Below, piece after piece: positions 1 through 7,692 of a DNA stretch of 11,075 nucleotides. A model generated the notes under the pieces. That model worked only from the letters and a program-made list of their open reading frames with translations, was not told where the DNA came from and did not search any database. Each line of letters begins with the position of its first letter. Within the stretch, counting starts at the first letter, position 1. Made by a program: the position numbers and the translations under genes. The stretch is taken from the NCBI GenBank assembly GCA_030601015.1, contig JAUVUO010000026.1, positions 1 to 11,075 on the forward strand, read 5' to 3'. This stretch comes from Candidatus Omnitrophota bacterium (GTDB lineage Bacteria; Omnitrophota; Gorgyraeia; Duberdicusellales; 4484-171).

Positions 1-18
1 AATTCGAGCTACAGGTTT
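1..18. repeat. Direct repeat A, copy 1 (18 bp)
   Basis: These 18 bases are identical to 245-262, just upstream of ahcY. The copy begins at the first base of the window, so the repeat may continue leftward out of view. In the right-hand copy it runs straight into repeat B. Here the same junction is interrupted by the hairpin block at 19-120. The identity is seen directly; its origin as a duplicated leader segment is inferred. Confidence 0.85.
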
Positions 19-120
19 ACAGCCGTGCATTTTCTCGAAGAGAAAATTCCACGGACTGTTAATACTTGAACCTGCTCAAAAATGTGAAAGATTTTTGAGT
101 TATACAATGGTTCAAGTTCA
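19..120. repeat. 102-bp block of two long hairpins, apparent insertion in a duplicated leader
   Basis: Two long palindromic hairpins fill this block. Hairpin 1 (19-59) pairs 19-22 with 56-59, 23-27 with 50-54, and 29-36 with 40-47 around a GAA loop. Hairpin 2 (65-116) pairs 65-72 with 109-116 and, inside it, 75-83 with 91-99 around a 7-base loop. All listed arms are perfect complements. The block sits exactly between repeat A and repeat B, which are contiguous in the right-hand copy (245-290). TTT lies on both sides (16-18 and 121-123), as a 3-bp target duplication would leave, although a T-run makes this weak. There is no coding potential and there are no terminal inverted repeats. It could be a small mobile palindromic (REP/MITE-like) element or a structured RNA. 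The family is not recognised. Confidence 0.5.
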
Positions 121-151
121 TTTTTCTTTGAAAAACCTAAGTCTCATTGAG
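121..151. repeat. Direct repeat B, copy 1 (31 bp)
   Basis: Thirty-one bases here are identical to 260-290, which ends inside the ahcY Shine-Dalgarno sequence. In this copy the following bases differ (ACAAAGG), so there is no GAGGAG and no start codon. Instead 141-145 and 149-153 form a short hairpin (GTCTC/GAGAC). The second copy is at 260-290. Together with repeat A this shows that the stretch before ahcY was duplicated. Confidence 0.85.
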
Positions 152-174
152 ACAAAGGAAAATTGTTTTATTGT
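147..174 (+). promoter_or_regulatory. Possible weak promoter of ahcY
   Basis: TTGAGA (147-152) and TATTGT (169-174) are separated by 16 bases. They match the sigma-70 consensus at 5/6 and 4/6 positions. Transcription would begin near 181, just where the pseudoknot-like leader fold starts (183). That placement is the main support. In such AT-rich DNA a match this loose can arise by chance, so confidence is low. Confidence 0.25.
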
Positions 175-182
175 TAACCTTG

Positions 183-258
183 TCCCTCCTCGCTGTATAT
201 AGGGTAAAATGTCCTTGACTTTTTACCCTAACTCGGAGGGATTCAATTCGAGCTACAG
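183..258 (+). promoter_or_regulatory. Structured ahcY leader, SAH-riboswitch-like pseudoknot candidate
   Basis: Three helices can be drawn. P1 pairs 183-189 with 235-241 (7 bp, perfect). P2 lies inside P1 and pairs 201-209 with 221-229, then GTC 211-213 with GAC 217-219. A pseudoknot helix pairs CTGTA 193-197, between P1 and P2, with TACAG 254-258 downstream of P1. This order (P1, pseudoknot strand, P2, P1, pseudoknot strand) is the arrangement of the SAH riboswitch, which typically controls ahcY. The known consensus is not clearly present; only GCTG (192-195) and CTCGG (232-236) recall it. The P1 5' strand CTCCTC (186-191) is also complementary to the ahcY Shine-Dalgarno GAGGAG (288-293), so P1 formation and Shine-Dalgarno masking would exclude each other. 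The pairings are seen; ligand and switching are inferred. Confidence 0.4.
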
Positions 259-262
259 GTTT
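245..262. repeat. Direct repeat A, copy 2 (18 bp)
   Basis: Identical to 1-18. It contains the TACAG (254-258) proposed to close the leader pseudoknot, and it continues without interruption into repeat B copy 2. The T-run at 260-262 is shared by both repeats. Confidence 0.85.
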
Positions 263-277
263 TTCTTTGAAAAACCT
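257..277 (+). promoter_or_regulatory. Hairpin between leader fold and ahcY start
   Basis: AGGTTTTT (257-264) and AAAAACCT (270-277) are perfect complements around the loop CTTTG. The stem is A/T-rich and not followed by a T-run, so it is not a convincing intrinsic terminator. Its first two bases overlap the proposed pseudoknot strand (254-258), so the two could compete. It lies entirely within the duplicated segment A+B. Confidence 0.45.
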
Positions 278-290
278 AAGTCTCATTGAG
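260..290. repeat. Direct repeat B, copy 2 (31 bp)
   Basis: Identical to 121-151. Its end supplies the first half of the ahcY ribosome binding site (GAG of GAGGAG at 288-293). The open frame upstream of the ahcY ATG, back to a TTG at 267, lies in this repeat and is best read as leader rather than protein. Confidence 0.85.
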
Positions 291-293
291 GAG
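288..293 (+). promoter_or_regulatory. ahcY ribosome binding site that sets the start
   Basis: GAGGAG lies six bases before ATG at 300. It abuts the in-frame ATG at 294, which is therefore too close to be used. The site is complementary to CTCCTC at 186-191 in the leader fold, which could mask it. Confidence 0.7.
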
Positions 294-299
294 ATGAAG

Positions 300-1715
300 A
301 TGCCTATTACACGTGAAGATTACAAGATTAAAGATATCAGCTTGGCAGATTTTGGACGAAAGGAAATAAGTATTGCTGAACATGAGATGCCTGGCCTTAT
401 GGCAATAAGAAAAAAATTTGCCTCAAAAAAACCTTTAAATGGTGTCCGAATAATGGGGTCTCTGCATATGACCATACAAACGGCAGTACTTATCGAAACT
501 TTGGTAGATCTAGGTGCTGATATAAGGTGGACAAGTTGTAATATCTTTTCTACTCAAGACCATGCGGCAGCAGCGATTGCGAAAGCCGGAATTCCGGTAT
601 TTGCTTGGAAAGGCGAGACTCTTGAAGAATTTTGGTGGTGTACCGAACGTGCTATTTCATTTCCCGGAAACAAAGGGCCTCAACTAGTTGTTGATGATGG
701 CGGTGATGCTACTTTAATGATACATTTGGGCGCTGCCGCGGAAAAAAACTCTTCGATATTGGATAAAATCCCTGAAGGAGAGGATGAGGCTGAACTGCTC
801 AAATTATTAAAAAAAAGATCACAAGAAAATTCTAATAAATGGAATGAAATAGTTAACGATTGGAAAGGAGTATCTGAAGAAACAACAACAGGTGTACACC
901 GTCTTTACAAAATGATGAAAAAAGGGGAGTTGCTGATACCGGCAATAAATGTTAACGATTCTGTAACGAAATCTAAATTTGATAATTTATACGGTTGTAG
1001 AGAATCTCTGGTAGATGGGATTAAACGAGCTACTGATGTGATGATTGCCGGAAAAGTCGCTGTTGTCTGTGGTTATGGTGATGTTGGGAAAGGAAGCGCC
1101 CAATCTCTTATAGGCTTAGGTGCCCGTGTTATTGTTACAGAAATTGACCCAATTTGTGCGTTACAAGCATCTATGGCCGGGTTAGAAGTTACAACTTTAG
1201 AAGATACACTCGGCAGAGCTGATATTTATGTTACAGCTACAGGTAATAAGGATGTTCTTAAAATTGAACATATTAAAAAAATGAAAGATCAATCAATTAT
1301 TTGTAATATAGGCCATTTTGATAATGAAATAAATGTTTCAGGCCTTCTAAACTATCCTGGAATTAAGCGTGTAAATATTAAACCTCAAGTTGATAAATTT
1401 ATTTTCCCTGATGGTAAAGAAGTTTTTCTTTTAGCGGAAGGACGATTAGTAAATCTTGGATGTGCTACAGGCCATCCTTCATTTGTTATGTCTAATTCAT
1501 TTACTAATCAAGTTTTAGCTCAATTAGATCTTTGGGAAAACAAAGATAAATACAAAAATAATGTTTACCGTTTATCTAAAAATCTTGATGAAGATGTAGC
1601 TAGGTATCATTTAGAAAAAATTGGTGTAAAATTAACAAAACTTACACCTGAACAATCTAAATATTTGGGAATAAATGTGGACGGCCCTTATAAGCCCGAA
1701 CATTATCGTTATTAA
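300..1715 (+). CDS. ahcY: S-adenosylhomocysteine hydrolase (adenosylhomocysteinase)
   Basis: This cytosolic NAD-dependent enzyme splits S-adenosylhomocysteine into adenosine and homocysteine, relieving product inhibition of methyltransferases. The product is 471 residues from the ATG at 300, chosen for its Shine-Dalgarno spacing; upstream in-frame ATG 294 and TTG 267 are less likely. Visible family motifs are the substrate-domain [13 protein letters not shown] (56-68), [14 protein letters not shown] (79-92), DDGGD (132-136), ETTTGV (194-199) and [13 protein letters not shown] (217-229, with the catalytic Lys and Asp). The Rossmann NAD loop is [10 protein letters not shown] (258-267), followed by GHFDNEI (338-344) and the C-terminal [10 protein letters not shown], which reaches the NAD site of the partner subunit. 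The roughly 40-residue insertion around 155-192 is the form common in bacteria and plants. No methionine-cycle gene is adjacent. It is the first gene of a run with pfkA, 25 bases downstream. Every motif is intact. Confidence 0.97.
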   Translation: MPITREDYKIKDISLADFGRKEISIAEHEMPGLMAIRKKFASKKPLNGVRIMGSLHMTIQTAVLIETLVDLGADIRWTSCNIFSTQDHAAAAIAKAGIPVFAWKGETLEEFWWCTERAISFPGNKGPQLVVDDGGDATLMIHLGAAAEKNSSILDKIPEGEDEAELLKLLKKRSQENSNKWNEIVNDWKGVSEETTTGVHRLYKMMKKGELLIPAINVNDSVTKSKFDNLYGCRESLVDGIKRATDVMIAGKVAVVCGYGDVGKGSAQSLIGLGARVIVTEIDPICALQASMAGLEVTTLEDTLGRADIYVTATGNKDVLKIEHIKKMKDQSIICNIGHFDNEINVSGLLNYPGIKRVNIKPQVDKFIFPDGKEVFLLAEGRLVNLGCATGHPSFVMSNSFTNQVLAQLDLWENKDKYKNNVYRLSKNLDEDVARYHLEKIGVKLTKLTPEQSKYLGINVDGPYKPEHYRY

Positions 1716-1740
1716 AATATAATTTGATAAAAAAAAAATT

Positions 1741-2694
1741 ATGAAAAGAATTGGACTTGTAACAAGAGATTGTGCGGGAATGAATGCGGTGATACGTTCG
1801 GTTGTCAGAAGTGCCTGTGATGAAGGACTTGAAGTTATAGGAATACGCAGAGGATACGAAGGACTCATTGATGGTGACATTGAAATTATGAACCACCGGT
1901 CTGTCTCAGGGATTATCAACTTAGGCGGAACAATCTTAAAAACAGCTCGGTCTAAAAGATTTAAAACTAAGGCCGGGATATTAAAAGCCATTAAAACTAT
2001 TAAGCAAAATAAAATTGATGGGTTAATTGTCGCCGGAGGTAACGGTTCTTTAACCGGCGCTCATATCTTAGCTTCAAATTATTCAATTCCTGTTATAGGA
2101 ATACCTTCAACTATAGATAATGATGTAAATGGTGTGGATATGACAATTGGCGCAGATACGGCTATAAATGTCGCATTGGATGCCATTGACAAAATACGGG
2201 ATACCGCTACTTCGTTAGAACGTATATTTGTAGTTGAAGTTATGGGTCGGGATTGCGGGTATATTGCTTTAAGAGTCGCGCTTGCCGGAGGATGTGAGGA
2301 GGTAATATTACCTGAAAAACATTTTAATATCAAAAAAATTTCAAACGAAATTATTGAGGCTAATTTACGTGGAAAGATCTCGTGGATAATTATAGTTGCT
2401 GAAGGAAAAGCAAAAGCTATGGATATAAGTGATGGTATCTTTCAGAATACCGGTTTAGAAACAAGAACCGTAGTGCTTGGCCATATACAAAGAGGAGGCA
2501 GGCCTACAGCTTACGACAGAATTTTAGCCGCCCGATATTCAAATTATGCAGTAAAAATTTTAAAAAATGGTGAGTCGGATAAATGCATCGCTTTAAACAA
2601 TGATAAATTAACATCTATACCTTTAGCCTTTGCTACTCAGAGAAAAGATTCTGAGGTTAATGATTATTATAAATTGATTAAAATACTTACTTAA
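1741..2694 (+). CDS. pfkA: 6-phosphofructokinase (PfkA family) with altered nucleotide loop
   Basis: The family phosphorylates fructose-6-phosphate to fructose-1,6-bisphosphate, the committing step of glycolysis. The product has 317 residues, against 320 in E. coli PfkA. Clear family motifs are GGTILKTAR (62-70), the catalytic TIDND (124-128), TIGADTAIN (135-143), EVMGRDCG (166-173), the AEG loop (220-222) and LGHIQRGG (246-253). Gly102 and Ser123 are the residues typical of ATP-using rather than PPi-using enzymes. Two departures stand out. The N-terminal phosphate loop, usually TSGGDxPGMN, reads TRDCAGMN (8-15) and so lacks two residues including a glycine that contacts ATP. The usual GGDGS reads GGNGS (99-103), replacing the Mg-binding Asp. 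Activity may be changed or lost, or this may be a divergent subfamily. No Shine-Dalgarno is visible before the ATG, only an A-run. The aldolase gene 26 bases downstream supports a glycolytic role. Confidence 0.88.
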   Translation: MKRIGLVTRDCAGMNAVIRSVVRSACDEGLEVIGIRRGYEGLIDGDIEIMNHRSVSGIINLGGTILKTARSKRFKTKAGILKAIKTIKQNKIDGLIVAGGNGSLTGAHILASNYSIPVIGIPSTIDNDVNGVDMTIGADTAINVALDAIDKIRDTATSLERIFVVEVMGRDCGYIALRVALAGGCEEVILPEKHFNIKKISNEIIEANLRGKISWIIIVAEGKAKAMDISDGIFQNTGLETRTVVLGHIQRGGRPTAYDRILAARYSNYAVKILKNGESDKCIALNNDKLTSIPLAFATQRKDSEVNDYYKLIKILT

Positions 2695-2720
2695 TAACAA
2701 ACTTTTATTTAAGGATTTTT

Positions 2721-4124
2721 ATGATTTATTCTTTGGAAAGTGATATATTAAATAATGACGGTTTACAGGAAAATAACGGTAAATTATTCATTAAAAATAA
2801 AGAAATTTTTTTAAAAATAAATGTAAAAAATCTTGTTGACACTATAATATTGGGAAATTCTTCTCATTTAAAAAAGATTTGTCATTATGTAACATATAAT
2901 ACGGCAATTCAATTAGAAGTAATTCCCTCATCGATTCAAGGTCTTTATGATGCTATTGGGAAGGGTCTAGTCAACGATTTTACTATTCCTGCAATAAATA
3001 TACGAACTCTTACTTACAATTTAACTCGGGCTGTTTTTAAAGCTGCAAAAAAAAATAATTCTTCCACGTTTATATTCGAAATAGCTAAAAGTGAAATTGG
3101 ATATACTTTTCAGCATCCCGCGGAATATAGTTCAATAATAATGTTAGCTGCAATGAAGGAAGAATATACCGGGCCAATTTTTATACAAGGCGACCATTTT
3201 CAGATAAACCTTAAAAATTATTTGTTAAATAAAAAAACCGAGATTGATATATTAAAAAAAAATATAAAAGATGCTATTGAAAGTTTATTTTACAATATTG
3301 ATATAGATTCATCGACTTTAGTGGATATAACTAAATCTTCCTTGGACGAACAGCAAAAAGATAACTACGAAGTTTGTTCTTTATTAACAAAATTTATAAG
3401 AGATTTGCAGCCTGAAGGTATTGAGATCTCAATTGGAGGTGAAATAGGCGAAGTAGGCCTAAAGAATTCAACTCCTCAAGAATTAAAATTTTTTATGGAG
3501 GGATATTTAAACGGTATTGGTAATATAAAGGGTATTTCAAAAATCAGTATCCAAACCGGGACAAGCCACGGAGGTGTAGTCTTGCCAGATGGTTCCATTG
3601 CGAAAGTTCACATAGATTTTAATACATTAAATAAACTTTCCGAAATTGCCAGAAAAAATTATAATATGGCCGGAGCGGTTCAGCACGGAGCATCAACTTT
3701 ACCTAACGAAGCGTTCCATCGATTTCCCGAGAATAAATGTGTTGAGATACATTTAGCTACTCAATTCCAAAATATGGTCTATGATTATTTACCTCTATCA
3801 TTAAAAGAAAAAATATATTCCTGGCTGCATAAAAATTATGAAATAGAAAGAAAGCCTGATTGGACTGAAGATCAATTTATCTACAAAACAAGAAAAAAAG
3901 CTTTAGGCTTTTTTAAAAAAGATATTTACTCAATTTCAACCGAATTAAAGGAAAAAATTTCTTTCGCACTGGAAGAAGAATTTTGTTTCCTTTTTGAGCA
4001 GCTTAATATAAAAAATACAAAAGAGATTTTGAAAAAATATATTAAAATTGTAATAATTCCTAAAAATAAAGATTTTTTTCTAAATCAAAACGAAAATTTT
4101 GGGGTTTATCCCGGAGTGGATTAA
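2721..4124 (+). CDS. Class II fructose-bisphosphate aldolase-like protein, long form
   Basis: This is probably the zinc-dependent aldolase that cleaves fructose-1,6-bisphosphate to dihydroxyacetone phosphate and glyceraldehyde-3-phosphate. The 467 residues exceed the usual 280-360 of class II aldolases. The core barrel starts near residue 70 ([12 protein letters not shown], 89-100). Candidate metal and active-site positions are GDHFQ (157-161, the classical TDHC position), IGGEIGEVG (238-246), GTSHGG (280-285), HIDFNTL (297-303) and QHGAST (321-326). These reproduce the family's His/Glu/His/His order, with wording unlike FbaA or KbaY/GatY. About 70 extra N-terminal and 120 extra C-terminal residues, rich in Lys and Glu, have no motif I recognise. 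The start ATG has AAGGA (2711-2715) five bases upstream. Position directly after pfkA supports the role. A sugar-phosphate aldolase of other specificity (tagatose type) is the alternative, so no gene symbol is given. Confidence 0.8.
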   Translation: MIYSLESDILNNDGLQENNGKLFIKNKEIFLKINVKNLVDTIILGNSSHLKKICHYVTYNTAIQLEVIPSSIQGLYDAIGKGLVNDFTIPAINIRTLTYNLTRAVFKAAKKNNSSTFIFEIAKSEIGYTFQHPAEYSSIIMLAAMKEEYTGPIFIQGDHFQINLKNYLLNKKTEIDILKKNIKDAIESLFYNIDIDSSTLVDITKSSLDEQQKDNYEVCSLLTKFIRDLQPEGIEISIGGEIGEVGLKNSTPQELKFFMEGYLNGIGNIKGISKISIQTGTSHGGVVLPDGSIAKVHIDFNTLNKLSEIARKNYNMAGAVQHGASTLPNEAFHRFPENKCVEIHLATQFQNMVYDYLPLSLKEKIYSWLHKNYEIERKPDWTEDQFIYKTRKKALGFFKKDIYSISTELKEKISFALEEEFCFLFEQLNIKNTKEILKKYIKIVIIPKNKDFFLNQNENFGVYPGVD

Positions 4125-4171
4125 AAATTCTATCAAAATAAAGATTTGTTTCTTGAATAAATTAGTAAAAA

Positions 4172-4178
4172 AAGGAGG
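4172..4178 (+). promoter_or_regulatory. Strong ribosome binding site of ilvD
   Basis: AAGGAGG, the best Shine-Dalgarno in the window, lies four bases before ATG at 4183. It decides the start: the frame stays open back to 4099, which would overlap the aldolase gene, but those extra residues do not resemble IlvD. Confidence 0.8.
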
Positions 4179-4182
4179 TCAG

Positions 4183-5838
4183 ATGCGTTCAAATGATATA
4201 AAAGACGGGATGGAAAAAATGCCCAATCGTGCGTTACTTTATGGAACAGGATTACATAAAAATCATTTATCTCGGCCATTTATAGGCATAGCCTCGTCAT
4301 TTACGGATTTAGTTCCCGGCCATATAGGTATGCGCAACTTAGAACGATATATTGAACGGGGAATAGAAAACGGAGGAGGAGCTCCCTTTATTTTTGGAGT
4401 TCCCGCTATTTGCGATGGAATAGCTATGGGGCATTCCGGAATGAAACAGTCTTTGCCTTCCCGTGAATTAATAGCCGATATAATAGAAAGTATCTGTTCA
4501 GCTCATGCTTTAGACGGTGTAGTTTTGTTAACAAATTGCGACAAAATTACTCCTGGAATGATAATGGGAGCTTTAAGAATTAATATCCCCATGATTGTTG
4601 TTACTGCCGGGCCTATGCTGGCTGGCCATTTTGGAAAAAAACGGCTTTCTCTGGTCAGAGCTACTTTTGAGGCGGTAGGTAGATTTAAATCCGGTCAAAT
4701 TAAAGAAAAAGAAAGACAAATACTGGAAATTGAAGCTTGTCCGACCTGCGGATCTTGTCAAGGTCTCTACACCGCTAATACTATGGCCTGTTTAAGTGAA
4801 TCTATGGGTATATCTTTGCCTTATTGCGCAACCACCCCTGCAGTTTTAAATCGTAAGACAAGGATAGCTTATGAAAGCGGCCAAAAAATTGTAAACTTAG
4901 TTAAAAAAAATGTAACACCCAGAACCATTATAAATAAAAAATCATTAGAAAATGCCATTCTCGTTGATATGGCTTTAGGTGGTTCATCTAATACAGTTTT
5001 ACATCTTATGGCAATTGCTAATGAAGCTAAAGTCGATTTAAATCTGAACGATTTTGATAGAATAAGTAATGAAACTTATCATATTTCTGATCTGCGTCCC
5101 GGTGGTGAATATTTCATGGAAGATCTTGATTATGCGGGGGGGATACCTGGGGTATTAAAAAGATTTTTGAATTCAATTAATGATAATATTACAGTTTCCG
5201 GAAAAAAAATTAAACAAATAGCAAAATCTGCTTCTATTTATGATGAAGACATAATACGGCCGTTAACTAATCCTTGTCATAAAAAAGGGGGCTTAGCTGT
5301 ATTATACGGTAATTTATCACCCGAGGGATGTATTGTTAAACAATCGGCTGTTGACAAAAAAATGCTGAAATTTTCAGGAAAAGCTTATGTTTTTGATTCT
5401 GAGGAAACAGCTATGAATGCTATTTTAAGTGGAAAAGTTAAAAAAGGCATGGTTATTGTCATACGCTATGAAGGGCCTAGCGGCGGGCCAGGTATGAGAG
5501 AAATGTTATCACCTACAAGTGCGTTGGTAGGTTTGGGTTTGCATAAGGATGTTGCTTTGATAACAGACGGCAGGTTTTCAGGTGGAACCCGAGGCCCCTG
5601 TATAGGTCATGTTTCTCCGGAAGCAGCGTCCGGGGGGCTCATTGCATATATAAAAACCGGTGATAATATTACAATTGATATTCCTAACAGAAAAATAGAA
5701 GTCAATTTATCAAAATCTGAAATAAAAAATCGGAAAGAAACCATCCAAATTTTAGCCCCAAAGATAAATTCGGGGTATTTATATCGCTACTCGAGAATGG
5801 TAACCTCCGCTGCTACAGGAGCAGTATTTAAAAATTAA
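4183..5838 (+). CDS. ilvD: Dihydroxy-acid dehydratase
   Basis: This iron-sulfur enzyme dehydrates 2,3-dihydroxyisovalerate and 2,3-dihydroxy-3-methylvalerate to the keto acids that give valine, leucine and isoleucine. The product is 551 residues, the usual size for the shorter bacterial form. Seen motifs are [10 protein letters not shown] (38-47), the cluster-binding CDKITPGM (119-126) matching IlvD signature 1, [17 protein letters not shown] (185-201, with Cys186, Cys189 and Cys192), [15 protein letters not shown] (428-442) and [15 protein letters not shown] (462-476). Cys78, Cys119 and Cys192 are plausible cluster ligands. CPTCGSC and PGH rather than PCN resemble the E. coli-type enzyme, so cluster type cannot be told from sequence alone. 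The relative Edd (phosphogluconate dehydratase) is about 600 residues and is less likely on length and motifs. No other ilv or leu gene is nearby. It lies 58 bases after the aldolase and 80 bases before mreB. Confidence 0.94.
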   Translation: MRSNDIKDGMEKMPNRALLYGTGLHKNHLSRPFIGIASSFTDLVPGHIGMRNLERYIERGIENGGGAPFIFGVPAICDGIAMGHSGMKQSLPSRELIADIIESICSAHALDGVVLLTNCDKITPGMIMGALRINIPMIVVTAGPMLAGHFGKKRLSLVRATFEAVGRFKSGQIKEKERQILEIEACPTCGSCQGLYTANTMACLSESMGISLPYCATTPAVLNRKTRIAYESGQKIVNLVKKNVTPRTIINKKSLENAILVDMALGGSSNTVLHLMAIANEAKVDLNLNDFDRISNETYHISDLRPGGEYFMEDLDYAGGIPGVLKRFLNSINDNITVSGKKIKQIAKSASIYDEDIIRPLTNPCHKKGGLAVLYGNLSPEGCIVKQSAVDKKMLKFSGKAYVFDSEETAMNAILSGKVKKGMVIVIRYEGPSGGPGMREMLSPTSALVGLGLHKDVALITDGRFSGGTRGPCIGHVSPEAASGGLIAYIKTGDNITIDIPNRKIEVNLSKSEIKNRKETIQILAPKINSGYLYRYSRMVTSAATGAVFKN

Positions 5839-5879
5839 ATAGCCAAGAGGTATTTTTATATTCCGATTTAAAGTTATAG

Positions 5880-5908
5880 TTGACAAATTTAGAGCCCTTT
5901 GATATTAT
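5880..5908 (+). promoter_or_regulatory. Near-consensus sigma-70-type promoter of the mre operon
   Basis: A perfect -35 box TTGACA (5880-5885) and -10 box TATTAT (5903-5908, 5/6) are separated by the ideal 17 bases. Transcription should start near 5914-5916, only 3-5 bases before the mreB ATG at 5919. The TTG of the -35 box happens to open the mreB frame 13 codons early, which is better explained as promoter than as coding. The site separates the elongasome genes from the metabolic genes upstream. Confidence 0.72.
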
Positions 5909-5918
5909 CATAGTTAAT

Positions 5919-6980
5919 ATGAAATTTTTTGATATTATATTAAAAAAGTTAAGTAACATTTTAGATACTTTTTCCAATGATTTGGGTATTGATTTAGGTA
6001 CGGCATCTACCCTTGTTTATTTAAAAGGAGAAGGTATCGTTTTATGTGAACCTTCTGTTGCGGCTATCTATAAAAATACAGGAATACCGCTGGCTGTCGG
6101 AGAAGATGCTAAACGTATGCTTGGGAAAACACCGGGAAGTATAATAGCTATACGCCCAATGAAGGACGGAGTAATAGCTGATTTTGATGTAACTGAAGAA
6201 ATGCTGCGTCAATTTATCAGGAAAGCTCTTCCTAGAAGATGGGGTACTATCGGGCCGAGAGTAGTCATTGCTGTTCCTTCAGGCATTACGGAAGTTGAAA
6301 AACGGGCAGTAAAAGATTCAGCGCATAGAGCTGGTGCCAGAGATGTAATCCCCCTAGAAGAACCTATAGCCGCCGCCATTGGTGTTGGATTACCAATTGA
6401 GGAACCTCAAGGAAGTATGATTATAGATGTAGGCGGAGGGACTACTGAAATAGCAGTTATTTCCTTAGGCGGCATTGTTCACGCACGCAGTATTCGTGTT
6501 GGCGGAGATTGTATGGATACGGCAATTGTTGAGCATATGAAAAAAAATTATAACATTATGATTGGGGAACGAACTGCTGAAGAAATAAAAATAAAAATAG
6601 GCTTTGCATGTCCTCCGGATGAAGAAATAGATATTGATGTAAGAGGCCGAGATTTAATAACAGGACTTCCCAAACTTATAAAAGCTAATTCTGAAGAGAT
6701 AAGACTTGCTTTGTCCACCCCATTAAAAGAAATTGTTGAAGCCACTAAAGTTACTTTGGAGAGAACTCCTCCTGAAATCGCGGCCGACCTTATTGAAAGA
6801 GGCATTGTTCTTTGCGGTGGCGGGGCATTATTGAGAGGCTTGGATAAACTAATTTCAGAGGAAACCGGCTTGGCCTGTTTTGTTGCCGATGATCCTTTAA
6901 CTGCGGTTGCCTTGGGAACAGGTAAAATCATTGAAGATCCAAAACTTTTAAAGAAACTTGCTCTTGCATCTACCTTCTAA
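5919..6980 (+). CDS. mreB: Rod shape-determining protein MreB (actin homologue)
   Basis: MreB forms ATP-dependent membrane-bound filaments that direct lateral wall synthesis by the PBP2-RodA complex. The product is 353 residues from the first ATG, against 347 in E. coli. The actin-fold sites are all visible: phosphate-1 loop DLGTAST (25-31), the second phosphate loop DVGGGTTEIAV (170-180), and the adenosine motif GIVLCGGGALLRGLD (295-309). EEPIAAAIGVGLP (147-159) and the tail DDPLTAVALGTG (324-335) are also typical. The N-terminus has about 15 residues more than usual before SNDLGIDLGT (19-28), amphipathic (KFFDIILKKLSNIL) and possibly a membrane anchor like that of Gram-negative MreB. There is no Shine-Dalgarno, and the promoter at 5880-5908 leaves almost no 5' leader. 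TTG 5880 is an in-frame alternative start but overlaps the -35 box. It heads mreB-mreC-mreD-mrdA-rodA. Confidence 0.96.
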   Translation: MKFFDIILKKLSNILDTFSNDLGIDLGTASTLVYLKGEGIVLCEPSVAAIYKNTGIPLAVGEDAKRMLGKTPGSIIAIRPMKDGVIADFDVTEEMLRQFIRKALPRRWGTIGPRVVIAVPSGITEVEKRAVKDSAHRAGARDVIPLEEPIAAAIGVGLPIEEPQGSMIIDVGGGTTEIAVISLGGIVHARSIRVGGDCMDTAIVEHMKKNYNIMIGERTAEEIKIKIGFACPPDEEIDIDVRGRDLITGLPKLIKANSEEIRLALSTPLKEIVEATKVTLERTPPEIAADLIERGIVLCGGGALLRGLDKLISEETGLACFVADDPLTAVALGTGKIIEDPKLLKKLALASTF

Positions 6981-7692
6981 AATAAAATTCAATCACATAA
7001 GTGTCATTTTTTTTTCTTTGGTTGTCGTCTTTTTGCCATTTAAAAAAACAATTCAATATATTTTCGTGTCAATATCAAAATCCTCGTTCCCTCCTTCAAA
7101 AGAAAAGTATATTACTAAAATTAAAAAAATAGAAAAAGAAAATTTGTTGCTTTCGTTAAAATTTAAACAGTTTGATTATCTAAAAGATGAAAATAAAAAA
7201 CTGCGTAAAGCGCTAAAACTAAAAAAAGAAAAAGCAATAGATTTAATAGGAGCTAACGTATTAGCTTTTTTACCCTCAAGCTGGAGACATCTAGCTATAA
7301 TAAACAAAGGTTCAAATGACGGGATAGAAGACGGACAGTTCGCGATAGATGAAAATGGACAGCTTTTAGGTAAAATAATCGAAATTGAAAAAACTTCCTC
7401 TTGCCTCATACTTATTGATGATCCTGAATTTACTACATCCGTATTTATAGCAAAAAAAGCTTTCGGATTACTTAGAGGCAATTTAGTAGGAGCTAAAATT
7501 TTGTACATTGAGGACGGAAGTGAAATAAAAAAAGGCGATAATGTTTGGCTAAAAATCCCATCTATTAATTTACCTATAGAAATCGGCGAAATAAAAAAAG
7601 TTAAAAATAATCAAAACAGTTTGTTTTGGGATATTGATGTGAATTTGTTTGCTAAACATTCTTTTTTTGAAAAAATTTTTATCATAAAATGA
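6958..7692 (+). CDS. mreC: Rod shape-determining protein MreC
   Basis: MreC is an inner-membrane protein with a periplasmic domain that binds and activates PBP2 in the elongasome. The product is about 244 residues, at the short end of the family. The order is typical: one membrane segment (about 13-28), a charged coiled-coil (about 48-92, rich in Lys, Glu and Leu), then the beta-barrel region with SSWRHLAIINKGSNDGI (107-123), GQLLGKIIEI (134-143), a GD turn (193-194) and LPIEIGEIKKV (205-215). There is no ATG near the N-terminus. TTG at 6958 or 6964 must start it, overlapping the end of mreB by 17-23 bases, which suggests translational coupling. A start after the mreB stop would cut into the membrane segment. 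Its last four bases overlap mreD. Confidence 0.88.
   Translation: MLLHLPSKIKFNHISVIFFSLVVVFLPFKKTIQYIFVSISKSSFPPSKEKYITKIKKIEKENLLLSLKFKQFDYLKDENKKLRKALKLKKEKAIDLIGANVLAFLPSSWRHLAIINKGSNDGIEDGQFAIDENGQLLGKIIEIEKTSSCLILIDDPEFTTSVFIAKKAFGLLRGNLVGAKILYIEDGSEIKKGDNVWLKIPSINLPIEIGEIKKVKNNQNSLFWDIDVNLFAKHSFFEKIFIIK

Noticed and set aside
257..277. Intrinsic terminator before ahcY
   Set aside because: The stem is mainly A-U pairs and is not followed by a run of T.
245..292. PreQ1-I riboswitch, suggested by an AGCTACA loop-like string and an A-rich tail
   Set aside because: The short G/C P1 stem that must flank the loop is missing, and ahcY is not a queuosine-pathway gene.
267..299. N-terminal extension of AhcY from TTG 267 or ATG 294
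   Set aside because: The segment lies in a non-coding direct repeat that also occurs at 121-151, and GAGGAG is correctly spaced only for ATG 300.
4099..4182. Longer IlvD starting at 4099
   Set aside because: It would overlap the aldolase gene, the extra residues do not resemble IlvD, and an excellent Shine-Dalgarno precedes ATG 4183.
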